The notes beneath the pieces were generated by a model, which saw nothing but the letters and a program-made list of their open reading frames with translations, made no database searches and was not told where the DNA came from. The position numbers and the translations under genes are program-made. This document shows, piece after piece, positions 1 to 7,547 of a DNA stretch of 64,000 bases (position 1 is its first letter; each line of letters opens with the position of its first letter). Source of the DNA: Heliomarina sp018223035 (lineage in GTDB: Bacteria > Pseudomonadota > Alphaproteobacteria > Rhodobacterales > Rhodobacteraceae); the NCBI GenBank assembly GCA_018223035.1, contig JAAEZD010000008.1:124001-188000 (forward strand), given 5' to 3'.

Positions 1-1
1 C

Positions 2-1063
2 GAAAGCATGGTGCAGAGCCTGCGCGACGATCCGCGTTTTGGCCGTGTGCAGCTTGGCTATGAAACCACGCAGCCGCAGTTGTTTGTCGAGATCGACCGG
101 GGGCTGGCCTCGGATCTTGGGATCGACATCAGCGGGCTGGGCGCGGCGCTGCGGGCGATGCTGGACGGCAGCGCGGTGGCAGATGTCTTCCTTGGGGATA
201 CGAGTTTCGAGGTGCAGATGCTGTCAACCTCGGACCCGATCAACGATCCGGGCGATCTTGAGAATGTCTTTGTGCAGGCGGCGGACGGGCAGATGGTGCC
301 GATGGCGAGTTTCGTATCGCTGGAAGAACGGGCTGTCGCACCGGAGCTGAACCGTGAAAGCAAGAATCGGTCGGTGGAGATTTCCGCCTCGCTCACACCC
401 GAGCTGTCTCTTGGGCAGGCGATGACCGAGGTCGAGGAGCTTGGATCCGGGCTGATGTCGCCGGTCAACCGCATCGTGCCGCTGGGCGAGGCGGCGGCGC
501 TCGAGGAAACCTCCTCGGGGCTGCTGCTGACCTTTGGCTTTGCCATTGCGGTGGTGCTGCTGGTGCTGTCGGCGCAGTTCGAAAGCTTTATCTCTGCCAT
601 CGTGGTGATGGCGACGGTGCCGTTGGGTCTGGCCTGCGCGATATTCGCGCTGATCTTCGCGGGGCTGAGCCTGAACGTCTATTCGCAGATCGGGCTGGTT
701 ATGCTGATCGGGATCATGGCCAAGAACGGGATCCTGATCGTGGAATTCGCCAACCAGCTGCGCGATGACGGGGCCGAGCTGTTCGATGCGATTTATGACG
801 CCTCGACGATCCGCCTGCGCCCGGTGATGATGACGATGACGTCGACCGTTCTGGGAGGCGTGCCGCTGATCCTGTCGTCGGGCGCGGGGGCCGAGGCGCG
901 CGAGGCGCTGGGATGGGTCGTGGTTGGCGGGCTGGGGCTGGCGACGGTGTCGACCCTGTTCCTGACGCCGGTGGCCTACCTGTTGCTGGCCCGGTTCAGC
1001 CAGCCCGGCACGGTCGAGGAACAACGGTTGCAGCGCGAGCTGACCGAGGCCGGGTCGAACTGA
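2..1063 (+). CDS. RND-family efflux transporter, C-terminal part (5' end outside window)
   Basis: The reading frame is open from the first full codon, so the gene starts upstream and only about 354 residues are seen. RND (AcrB/MexB/MexF-like) inner-membrane pumps export drugs or lipophilic compounds with a periplasmic adaptor and an outer-membrane channel. Visible family marks are the periplasmic docking/porter segment (first 160 residues), then hydrophobic helices including QIGLVMLIGIMAKNGILIVE, the cytoplasmic RLRPVMMTMTSTVLGGVPL stretch, and a last helix before a short polar tail. The AKNGILIVE segment follows the proton-relay helices in this family. No partner gene follows; adaptor and porin genes, if linked, lie upstream. 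Substrate cannot be told. Confidence 0.93.
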   Translation, partial: ESMVQSLRDDPRFGRVQLGYETTQPQLFVEIDRGLASDLGIDISGLGAALRAMLDGSAVADVFLGDTSFEVQMLSTSDPINDPGDLENVFVQAADGQMVPMASFVSLEERAVAPELNRESKNRSVEISASLTPELSLGQAMTEVEELGSGLMSPVNRIVPLGEAAALEETSSGLLLTFGFAIAVVLLVLSAQFESFISAIVVMATVPLGLACAIFALIFAGLSLNVYSQIGLVMLIGIMAKNGILIVEFANQLRDDGAELFDAIYDASTIRLRPVMMTMTSTVLGGVPLILSSGAGAEAREALGWVVVGGLGLATVSTLFLTPVAYLLLARFSQPGTVEEQRLQRELTEAGSN

Positions 1064-1243
1064 TCGATTTCTGACGTTTTGCGAGGCGGGGGGTAAAAGC
1101 GTCTATCGGACTGGCTGTTCCTATACGCGGAAAACAACGCTGGGCTGGCCAAGAAGTAGTATCTTCGCACGGGGACTAAAGCCGGATTGCCAAGGACGCT
1201 GCTTCGCTGGCAGGCATCGACATTATTAGTTTGGAGTAACTCG

Positions 1244-1724
1244 ATGCCTTTTGAATTTTCTGAAATTTCCGGTGCCGCCAAAGATCAGAACGCACGGCCT
1301 GAACAGCCACGCGATGACAAAGAACCCAGGACATATGAGGAGTCCCGGCTGAAGCTGCTGCTGATCCTCGAATGAATGGGCCCGGTTGAGGTTTGCCGAT
1401 CACGATGAACTGGCAAATGCTATCGTTCATGGGCTGGTGATGCGCCTGCACGAATTCCGCAATGGATGCGACCTGGCGACTTGGCGCGAGTTGCTAACCG
1501 AAGCACAGCGCCATTCGCTGGGCGAGTATCTTTTGCAAGACTCGTTCCCATGCCGGTCCTTTGACAAGCCGCGCGGATATTCCGGGGGTAGCGTCTTGCT
1601 CAACCTGTTCCTCGGTCGATCCGCGCATCGGGAGAGAAGCCTGCTAGGGCAGGACGCGCAGGCTGATGTGTTCTTTGGCCGGAACCGACACATCGTCTAT
1701 GCCCGGATCACCCGCAAGAGCTGA
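1244..1724 (+). pseudogene. Decayed remnant of a PhcB-like (hydroxy fatty acid ester synthesis) methyltransferase N-terminus
   Basis: Two short frames lie head to tail. ATG 1244, with GGAG 8 bases upstream, gives 43 residues ending at 1375; an overlapping +1 frame (TTG 1386, open further upstream) gives 112 residues ending at 1724. The second piece contains YLLQDSFPCRSFDKPRGYSG followed by SVLLNLF. This resembles the DPFxRRxFxKPRGYAGDAVLLD motif that I know from the N-terminal region of SAM methyltransferases annotated as extracellular factor 3-hydroxypalmitate methyl ester synthesis proteins. The whole SAM-binding domain is missing after this motif. I infer a frameshifted and truncated gene. 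It could instead be two unrelated small ORFs. Confidence 0.4.
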
Positions 1725-1740
1725 GGCATCGGCGTTTCGG

Positions 1741-1807
1741 ATCAGGGCTGCGGTTGCGGCCCTGATCGCTCCGATGCGGCGCCACCCAAAAAAATTCGAA
1801 TTTTTTT
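1741..1807. terminator. Stem-loop plus perfect 20-bp palindrome, probable bidirectional terminator
   Basis: At 1741-1766 an 11-bp stem with a GGTT loop forms (ATCAGGGCTGC paired with GCGGCCCTGAT, one G-U pair). At 1788-1807 seven A, TTCGAA and seven T make a perfect 20-bp palindrome, so a T-run is read on both strands. The pair lies between the decayed methyltransferase and the RGS-like gene. It may end transcription from the left, and the AT palindrome could also be a protein-binding site. Confidence 0.4.
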
Positions 1808-1931
1808 GAACCGTTGCGCCGCGCCGTTCGACCTAGTCACAGAACCTGTCGTGACGCCGTTTGCGGCGATCCATCAAAGCCCGATACCGCGGCGCCGCGT
1901 GCGGCCGGACCCATAAAGGAAAGACAAAACG

Positions 1932-2528
1932 ATGCCCAAGATCGGAACCATCACCTATCCCGATAATCCCTTGGCGCTGCTCAAGGACCGCAACATCGGG
2001 CCGCTTTACAAGAAGCATCTGACCAGCGTGTTCAATTCGGACGAGGTCAATTTTCTGCAGGGCAAGTTCGACGTCAAGAAAATCTACAAGGTCTACATAC
2101 AGAGTAATGCGCGCAAAGGGCTGAACCTGCCGTCGAAGATGACCGCCGATGCCAAGGCTCTGGCGGACGTCGGAGACTGGAAGCTCAAATCCTGGCAACC
2201 GCTTCTGGCGGACATCGAGGAACACATCATCAATGACCTCGAGATGAACCACAACGCCAGCTTCTTTGACTCACCGGCCTTTCTGAAGCTGCACGCGCTG
2301 CTTCTCACCAACAAGGAGGCCAAGCGGATCGCCAAGGAAGTTGGCACCAAGGATATCAAGGCGATCGACAACGCGATCCGGGCGCTGTGCCTGTCTGAAA
2401 CCACCAAGGCGAACAAGATCCTGAAGGAATCCCAGGAGCGGGAGCGCGCCATGTGGGATACCAAAAGCGTAAAGGAAAAGCCTGCCAGTCTGCTTTCCAA
2501 AATCAAGAAAAAGCTTGGCATCAAGTAG
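1932..2528 (+). CDS. Hypothetical protein with an RGS-like (regulator of G-protein signalling) domain
   Basis: This is a 198-residue lysine-rich soluble protein with no signal peptide or membrane segment. AAAGGA lies 10 bases before the ATG. From about residue 15 to 125 the order of elements looks like an RGS helical bundle: a polar helix ending FNSDEVNFL, then VKKIYKVYIQSNARKGLNL (compare the RGS pattern A-x-x-IY-x-x-YI...-N-[IVL]-x-S), then LLADIEEHIINDLEM...FFDSPAFLKLHALL (compare FxxAQxxIxxLMExDxxxxFLxSxxYLxLL). Residues 130-198 are a charged tail ending in SLLSKIKKKLGIK. In eukaryotes RGS domains speed GTP hydrolysis by G-alpha subunits; bacteria have none, so a cellular role is unknown. 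The fold is my inference from pattern reading. Confidence 0.8.
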   Translation: MPKIGTITYPDNPLALLKDRNIGPLYKKHLTSVFNSDEVNFLQGKFDVKKIYKVYIQSNARKGLNLPSKMTADAKALADVGDWKLKSWQPLLADIEEHIINDLEMNHNASFFDSPAFLKLHALLLTNKEAKRIAKEVGTKDIKAIDNAIRALCLSETTKANKILKESQERERAMWDTKSVKEKPASLLSKIKKKLGIK

Positions 2529-2671
2529 GTCACGCCCGGGACGTCGCTCACGAAGTCAAAAGTTCCGGGAGACACGGTGGGGGTGATGTGGGAAAAGCCC
2601 CGGCCGTCGGTCGCCCTCTGTTCGGAATTGGAAGGGCCGGACAGGGGGTGGCCTTATTCGGCGCTGTCTCT

Positions 2672-3241
2672 CTAACTGAGGCCTGCGGGTTTGAATTTCA
2701 GCAGTACCGGCACGACGAGTTCCTCTTCGTCCACAAGGTGACGGTCGAGCATCGGTGCCATGCGGTCGAGTTCCGTCTTGACCGCGCCGCTCTTGTCGCG
2801 AAAGGCGCTGCCTGTGCCGGGATCACCGAGCAATTGGTTGGCCGCATCGGCGAAACCGTGCAGAAGCGCGTCGATCTGGTGGTGATCCTTGTCGAGAATG
2901 CCGAAACCGGAAGAGATCCGTGCGTCCTGTTTTTCAAGCACGGGAAAATAGTGCATGTCCTCGATCTGGTGATGGCCGTGCAGTTCATTCACGAAACCGC
3001 CGCCGAACCGGGCGAGCTTTTGCGCGTAGAAACCCGGCTCGATATTGCCGTCGAGCGCCTCTTGCACGTCCTTGTCCATCTGTTCGATCAGCGCGCGGAA
3101 CATCTGGTGCCGGTCCAGCCAGAACCGGATCAGGGCCGAGAAATTCGGATCGGCCTCCCATGCTTCGCGGGGGTATTCCGCCAGCAGGACGCGAAGCGCG
3201 TCGGGCAGCGCGGTGCGGTGGGAAAGGTCGAGATCGCTCAC
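2672..3241 (-). CDS. Hemerythrin (HHE) domain protein
   Basis: This is a cytoplasmic four-helix-bundle protein of about 189 residues with histidines and acids in the hemerythrin-like spacing: FWLDRHQMF, ELHGHHQIEDMHYFP, DKDHHQID and LDRHLVDEEELVVPVL. Such domains bind a di-iron centre and are linked to O2, NO or iron handling. I place the start at GTG 3241 because AGGA sits 8 bases upstream; the frame is open to 3277 but that extension has no ribosome site. It is divergent from the beta-keto acid cleavage enzyme, with about 130 bases between them. The ligand and physiological role are not visible. Confidence 0.88.
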   Translation of the reverse strand: MSDLDLSHRTALPDALRVLLAEYPREAWEADPNFSALIRFWLDRHQMFRALIEQMDKDVQEALDGNIEPGFYAQKLARFGGGFVNELHGHHQIEDMHYFPVLEKQDARISSGFGILDKDHHQIDALLHGFADAANQLLGDPGTGSAFRDKSGAVKTELDRMAPMLDRHLVDEEELVVPVLLKFKPAGLS

Positions 3242-3375
3242 ATGTAGTCCTGTCTGTTGTCTGTGCCGGGGCGGCATCGGTTTGATTTCTGGCTATCAAC
3301 CCGGGGGGCGGGGTGAAAGTGGGCGCGGGTGAATTTGTGCTGACATATGCAGATCTTCCGCGATAAACAGGGCGC

Positions 3376-4203
3376 ATGACAAAACCTTGCATCATTTGTG
3401 TCGCCATCACGGGCTCGCTGCCCACGAAAGAAAACAATCCGGCCGTGCCGATCAGTGTCGCGGAGCAGGTCGAAAGCACGCAGGCCGCGTTCGAGGCCGG
3501 GGCGACGATCTGTCATGCGCATGTGCGCAACGAGGATCAGACGCCAAGTTCCGACCCGGAGAAATTCGCGCGGCTCAAGGAAGGGCTGGAAAAGCACTGT
3601 CCCGGCATGGTGATCCAGTTCTCGACCGGGGGACGGTCGGGCGCGGGCAAGACGCGGGGCGGGATGCTGCCGCTGGCACCCGACATGGCGTCGCTTTCGG
3701 TTGGGTCGAACAATTTCCCGACGCGGGTCTACGAGAATCCGCCCGATCTGGTGGACTGGCTGGCGAGCGAGATGATCACCTATGGCATCAAGCCCGAGGT
3801 CGAGGCGTTCGACCTGTCGCATATTCTCAAGGCGGCCGAGATGCATCGCAAGGGCCAGATCAAGGATACGCCTTACGTCCAGTTCGTGATGGGGGTGAAA
3901 AACGCCATGCCTGCTGATCGCGAAGTTTTTGATTACTATATCAAAACCGTGCATCGCCTGTTCGGCGAGGACGTTGCGTGGTGTGCGGCGGGGATCGGGC
4001 CGAACCAGATCGTCCTGAACGAATGGGCGATATCCTCGGGTGGGCATGCGCGCACCGGTATGGAGGATAACGTGCGGCTGGATCGCGATACGCTGGCCCA
4101 GTCGAACGCAGCGCTGGTCGAACGTGCCGCAGCGCTTTGCGAGAAATACGAACGCCCCGTGGCGGACTGGCAGACGACCCGAGCCATACTCGGGCTGAAC
4201 TGA
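3376..4203 (+). CDS. Beta-keto acid cleavage enzyme (BKACE, DUF849 family)
   Basis: BKACE enzymes are zinc TIM barrels that react a beta-keto acid with acetyl-CoA to give acetoacetate and a CoA ester, as in 3-keto-5-aminohexanoate or carnitine breakdown. The length of 275 residues is normal. The zinc ligands can be placed: H47 and H49 in CHAHVR, and E230 in HARTGMED, in agreement with H46/H48/E230 of the characterised Kce enzyme. The glycine-rich QFSTGGRSGAGKTRGG loop is also typical. No clear Shine-Dalgarno is seen, only AGGGCG just before the ATG. A CoA-transferase/racemase gene follows 88 bases downstream, which suits a CoA-linked catabolic unit. The exact keto acid is unknown. Confidence 0.9.
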   Translation: MTKPCIICVAITGSLPTKENNPAVPISVAEQVESTQAAFEAGATICHAHVRNEDQTPSSDPEKFARLKEGLEKHCPGMVIQFSTGGRSGAGKTRGGMLPLAPDMASLSVGSNNFPTRVYENPPDLVDWLASEMITYGIKPEVEAFDLSHILKAAEMHRKGQIKDTPYVQFVMGVKNAMPADREVFDYYIKTVHRLFGEDVAWCAAGIGPNQIVLNEWAISSGGHARTGMEDNVRLDRDTLAQSNAALVERAAALCEKYERPVADWQTTRAILGLN

Positions 4204-4291
4204 CCGGGGTGTCAGGGGCGCCGCGATAGCATTTGCACCGCTTTGATTTCCCTGCAAGGTTCCCTTGAGGAGAGGCGAAGGGAGGACAGGC

Positions 4292-5380
4292 ATGCTGAGC
4301 GGAATACGGATTGTCGAGGTCGAAGGCATCGGGCCGGGACCCTTTGCGGGAATGATGCTGGCCGACATGGGGGCCGAGGTCATCAAGGTGCATCGCCCCG
4401 ACGGCGCGCAGTCGCCGGGGGCCGCGGATCAGGCGATCGTAGACCGGGGCAAGCGGTCGATCGTGCTGGACCTCAAGGCGGAAAGCGACCGGGAGATCTT
4501 TCTCAAGCTGGTGACAAGTGCCGACGGGCTGATCGAAGGATTCCGTGCCGGGGTGATGGAACGGCTGCGGCTGGGGCCCGAGGATTGCCACGCGGTCAAT
4601 CCAGGCTTGGTCTACGGGCGCATGACGGGCTGGGGGCAGGAGGGTCCGCTGGCACAGGTGGCCGGGCATGATCTCAACTATATCTCGCTTGCCGGAGCCT
4701 TGTGGCATGCCTCGCTGCCGGGGCAGCCGCCGGTGACGACCCCGACGCTTGTGGGCGATATCGGGGGCGGGGCGATGTACCTTGTCGTCGGGCTGCTCGC
4801 GGGGCTGCTGAATGCGCGCTCGACCGGCAAGGGAACGGTTGTCGACGCGGCGATCTACGACGGGGCCGCCAGTATGATGAACCTGCTGATGTCTCTGGCG
4901 CAGCACGGTCAGTTCGTGCCGGAGCGTGGCAAGAGCTTGCTGGACGGGCCGCACTGGTCGCGCAGCTACCGCACCAAGGACGACAAGTTCATGTCGGTGC
5001 AGGCGCTGGAGCCGAAGTTCTACCAGATCATGCTGACGAAGCTCGGCCTGGAAAAGGACCAGGATTTTGCCCGCCAGTTCGACAAGGACCTGTGGCCTTA
5101 CCTGACCTCGCAGATGGAGAGTATTTTCGCGAGCCGCACGCGCGAGGAATGGGAGGTGCTGTTTGCCGGATCGGATGCCTGCGTCGCGCCTGTGCTTACG
5201 CCGCAGGAGGCGCAGCACCATGCAATGAACAATGCGCGCAAGACATGGGTCGAACGCGAGGGCGTGCTTCAGGCCGCGCCTGCGCCGCGATTCTCGGGGC
5301 AGAAAGAGTGGTCTCCCCCCGCCGCGCCGGTTCGCGGGGCCGATACCGAGGCGATCCTCGCGGAGCTGTCGAAAAGCTGA
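4292..5380 (+). CDS. CaiB/BaiF CoA-transferase family protein, alpha-methylacyl-CoA racemase-like
   Basis: Family III CoA-transferase fold, 362 residues. The racemase pair is present: H126 in AGHDLNY and D156 in GDIGGG, the same numbers as the His/Asp pair of Mycobacterium MCR, and N-terminal RIVEVEGIGPGPFAGMMLAD is normal. AMACR-type enzymes interchange the R and S forms of 2-methylacyl-CoA thioesters during branched-chain lipid oxidation. The start is ATG 4292 because GGAGG lies 7 bases upstream; the frame runs open to 4265. It is probably cotranscribed with the preceding beta-keto acid cleavage enzyme. A true CoA-transfer role is less likely given the His/Asp pair. Confidence 0.88.
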   Translation: MLSGIRIVEVEGIGPGPFAGMMLADMGAEVIKVHRPDGAQSPGAADQAIVDRGKRSIVLDLKAESDREIFLKLVTSADGLIEGFRAGVMERLRLGPEDCHAVNPGLVYGRMTGWGQEGPLAQVAGHDLNYISLAGALWHASLPGQPPVTTPTLVGDIGGGAMYLVVGLLAGLLNARSTGKGTVVDAAIYDGAASMMNLLMSLAQHGQFVPERGKSLLDGPHWSRSYRTKDDKFMSVQALEPKFYQIMLTKLGLEKDQDFARQFDKDLWPYLTSQMESIFASRTREEWEVLFAGSDACVAPVLTPQEAQHHAMNNARKTWVEREGVLQAAPAPRFSGQKEWSPPAAPVRGADTEAILAELSKS

Positions 5381-5430
5381 GTCCGGTGAGTGGTGGTCTT
5401 TGGTCGTTCGGATATGCGGGGCGCTTTGCC

Positions 5431-6327
5431 TTAGTCGCGGGTCAGCATGATGATGTAGAACACATGTTCGAAATGCCGGGCGGCGGTGACGGTCGCTTTG
5501 AAGGTTCCGATCCGGTGATGCGCGAGATGGCGGCAGGTGCTGGCATGCGGCACGCCCGAGATCAGGATTTCCTCAGGTGAGGATTCAATCGTGAGGTCGA
5601 TGCCCGCGTATTGGAACAGGCTTCGGTCCCACGGCCCGTAGCGCCCGCTGTCCAGCGACTTGCGCGCTTCCTTGTTGGCAAAACAGACGGTCATGTCGCC
5701 ATCGACGACGAGAACTGGCACGGGCAGCACTTCGAGCCCCGGCTGGAGCAGGTTGGTGGGCGTATTCAGCGCGATGAAGCCGTCATTTTCACCCTGCCGA
5801 TCGACCAGCGGGATGATGATGCGGCGGTTCTTTGAGACGAACGCCTGCTCAAAGCTCTGGTGGATCGACAGGAGCGGCTTGTTGCGCATGGCGATGGCTT
5901 CGTAGGTGGCGGTGAGAAAAATGCCGAGGAAACCGTCGAAATCGAGCGTGTTCTGTTCGGCCGAGGTTGCGGGGACGCACCAAGTTTCCACCGCCGGGCC
6001 AAATTGCGAATAACGGTAGCCGGGGGTGCCGTCATTCTTGTCGAGCAGCATCAGCCATTCGTTCATCGACCCGTAGCGATCCATGGTCAGGAGATCGCGC
6101 CGGACAGAGCCGTCGGCTTGGGCAAACCCTTGGGTGATCTCCCAGAAATTGCGTTCAACCCGCAGGTCGGCTGACCTTGGGTCGACGTTCCACGAGAGGA
6201 ACGGTGGAGGGACACCGTAGCTTTCAGCCAGCCGCGTAATGCCGGAAAAGTCATCCACGGCGACCTGTTTGGCGAGAATATGCGCCAATTGGATCGGGCA
6301 CCCCAGTGTGACGTTTTCGTCGAGCAT
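5431..6327 (-). CDS. PAS-domain protein without an output domain
   Basis: A 298-residue soluble protein. The C-terminal third contains a PAS start, VLPVPVLVVDGDMTVCFANK, after about residue 198. The N-terminal half has MDRYGSMNEWLMLLD and GYRYSQFGPAV, which resemble the PAS_5-type sensory fold found in alphaproteobacterial orphan proteins. No kinase, GGDEF, HTH or cyclase domain follows, so it would have to signal through a partner or simply bind a ligand. No good ribosome site precedes the ATG. It is convergent with the AMACR-like gene, with 50 bases between stops. Ligand and partner are unknown. Confidence 0.75.
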   Translation of the reverse strand: MLDENVTLGCPIQLAHILAKQVAVDDFSGITRLAESYGVPPPFLSWNVDPRSADLRVERNFWEITQGFAQADGSVRRDLLTMDRYGSMNEWLMLLDKNDGTPGYRYSQFGPAVETWCVPATSAEQNTLDFDGFLGIFLTATYEAIAMRNKPLLSIHQSFEQAFVSKNRRIIIPLVDRQGENDGFIALNTPTNLLQPGLEVLPVPVLVVDGDMTVCFANKEARKSLDSGRYGPWDRSLFQYAGIDLTIESSPEEILISGVPHASTCRHLAHHRIGTFKATVTAARHFEHVFYIIMLTRD

Positions 6328-6470
6328 ATATTGCTGCTTTCACAAGAGGGAATAAGTCTGATTGTCGGCGAAGATCCGTTAACAAGTGGTTAACGAAGCC
6401 CACGCTGGCAGCTGTTTGGCGGTTAATGGCTGATTGTGACGTGGCGTCACGACATAGTTTATGCCGCTGG

Positions 6471-7547
6471 TCAGTAGCCGGTCATTTCGAGATAGCCGCG
6501 TCCCTGATGGCTTCCCGCGATGCCGACCGGCCCTTCCCAATAAGCGAAACGGGTGGCCATCCATGCCTGCGGGTTCAGAGCGTCGATAATGACGTCAAGG
6601 TCGCGTTCCGGGAGTTCGACACGCCATGTGGTTGGCACCTGTCGCCCGTCGATATCCGTTGTGGTCTGCGGCGTCAGCGTCAGGGCGCCGTCGGGGATGG
6701 GCTGCGCCGAACCATCAGGGGCGATCCACGTGGCCGAGGTGAAATCGCCTGCCTCGTCCCGAAGGCGGAAGCCCATCATTCGCGCGCCGCTGTCAAAGGA
6801 GAGGGAGAGCCAGTCCCAGCCGCTCTGTCCCGCCGAAAGCGGTTGGGACGACCATTCCCGGTCGAGCCAGCCGTTCCCGGTGACTTTGACGGGGCCATCC
6901 GGTGTGGTGAGGGTGCCGCTGACGGCGTAGGACGGCTGGGAATAGTAGTAGCTGGCGGTCCCTTCGCGTGATTTGACGGAGTACCCGTCCTCTCCGTGCA
7001 GAACCAGCGGCGTGTCGGCGTTTAGCGTCAGGTCATAGGCAAAATCGATGCCACGCGCGGTGAGTCTGAGGTCATCGATTCCGTCGGGTGAGGTGGCGGT
7101 CATCTGCCAGTCGTCGATATGAGCGCTGAAGGGAGTGGCAGTGACGCCCGCCTGACCGATGCCGCCGCGCGCAAGCCGTTCGGCGACATGGTGGCTGTCG
7201 GCGCTGGTGAGCGCGGCATGGCCCATCCAGATCTGCGGCGTATCCCAACCCTCACCACTTACCGGGCGCAGGGCCGAGCGGAACAGTGTCCACTGCACGC
7301 CGTATTCGGTGCCTTCCGCGTCTTGGAGCGTCGCGGTCAGATACCACCATTCGATACGGAACGCTGGGTGGGCCCCGTGATCGGCGGGAAAGTCGAGGGC
7401 GGTGCCGGGCTGCGGCAGGGAAAACCCTTCGGCATCCGCGCCAAGACCGGCAAAGCCCTTTTCGGTGCTGCCGACAGTGTCGAGGCCTTGGGCGCCAAGG
7501 CCAAGGGGCAGGAGGCAGAGCATCAAGGCAGAGGTTCTAGCGTTCAT
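6471..7547 (-). CDS. Secreted AttH/CrtC-like lipocalin-type hydrolase
   Basis: A 358-residue protein with an N-terminal signal peptide (MNARTSALMLCLLPLGLGAQG, cleavage near 20). It carries the marks of the AttH/hydroxyneurosporene-synthase-like double lipocalin family: FRIEWWYLTATL near residue 70, GVQWTLFRSALRP, and GNGWLDREWSSQ followed by GWDWLSLSF. AttH proteins sit with AttEFG ABC transporters of unknown or antimicrobial-peptide-related substrate. ATG 7547 is chosen because the signal peptide starts there; it overlaps the stop of the upstream permease by 11 bases, so translation is probably coupled. Its place as third gene after an ATPase and an FtsX permease supports a periplasmic partner role. 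Confidence 0.85.
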   Translation of the reverse strand: MNARTSALMLCLLPLGLGAQGLDTVGSTEKGFAGLGADAEGFSLPQPGTALDFPADHGAHPAFRIEWWYLTATLQDAEGTEYGVQWTLFRSALRPVSGEGWDTPQIWMGHAALTSADSHHVAERLARGGIGQAGVTATPFSAHIDDWQMTATSPDGIDDLRLTARGIDFAYDLTLNADTPLVLHGEDGYSVKSREGTASYYYSQPSYAVSGTLTTPDGPVKVTGNGWLDREWSSQPLSAGQSGWDWLSLSFDSGARMMGFRLRDEAGDFTSATWIAPDGSAQPIPDGALTLTPQTTTDIDGRQVPTTWRVELPERDLDVIIDALNPQAWMATRFAYWEGPVGIAGSHQGRGYLEMTGY

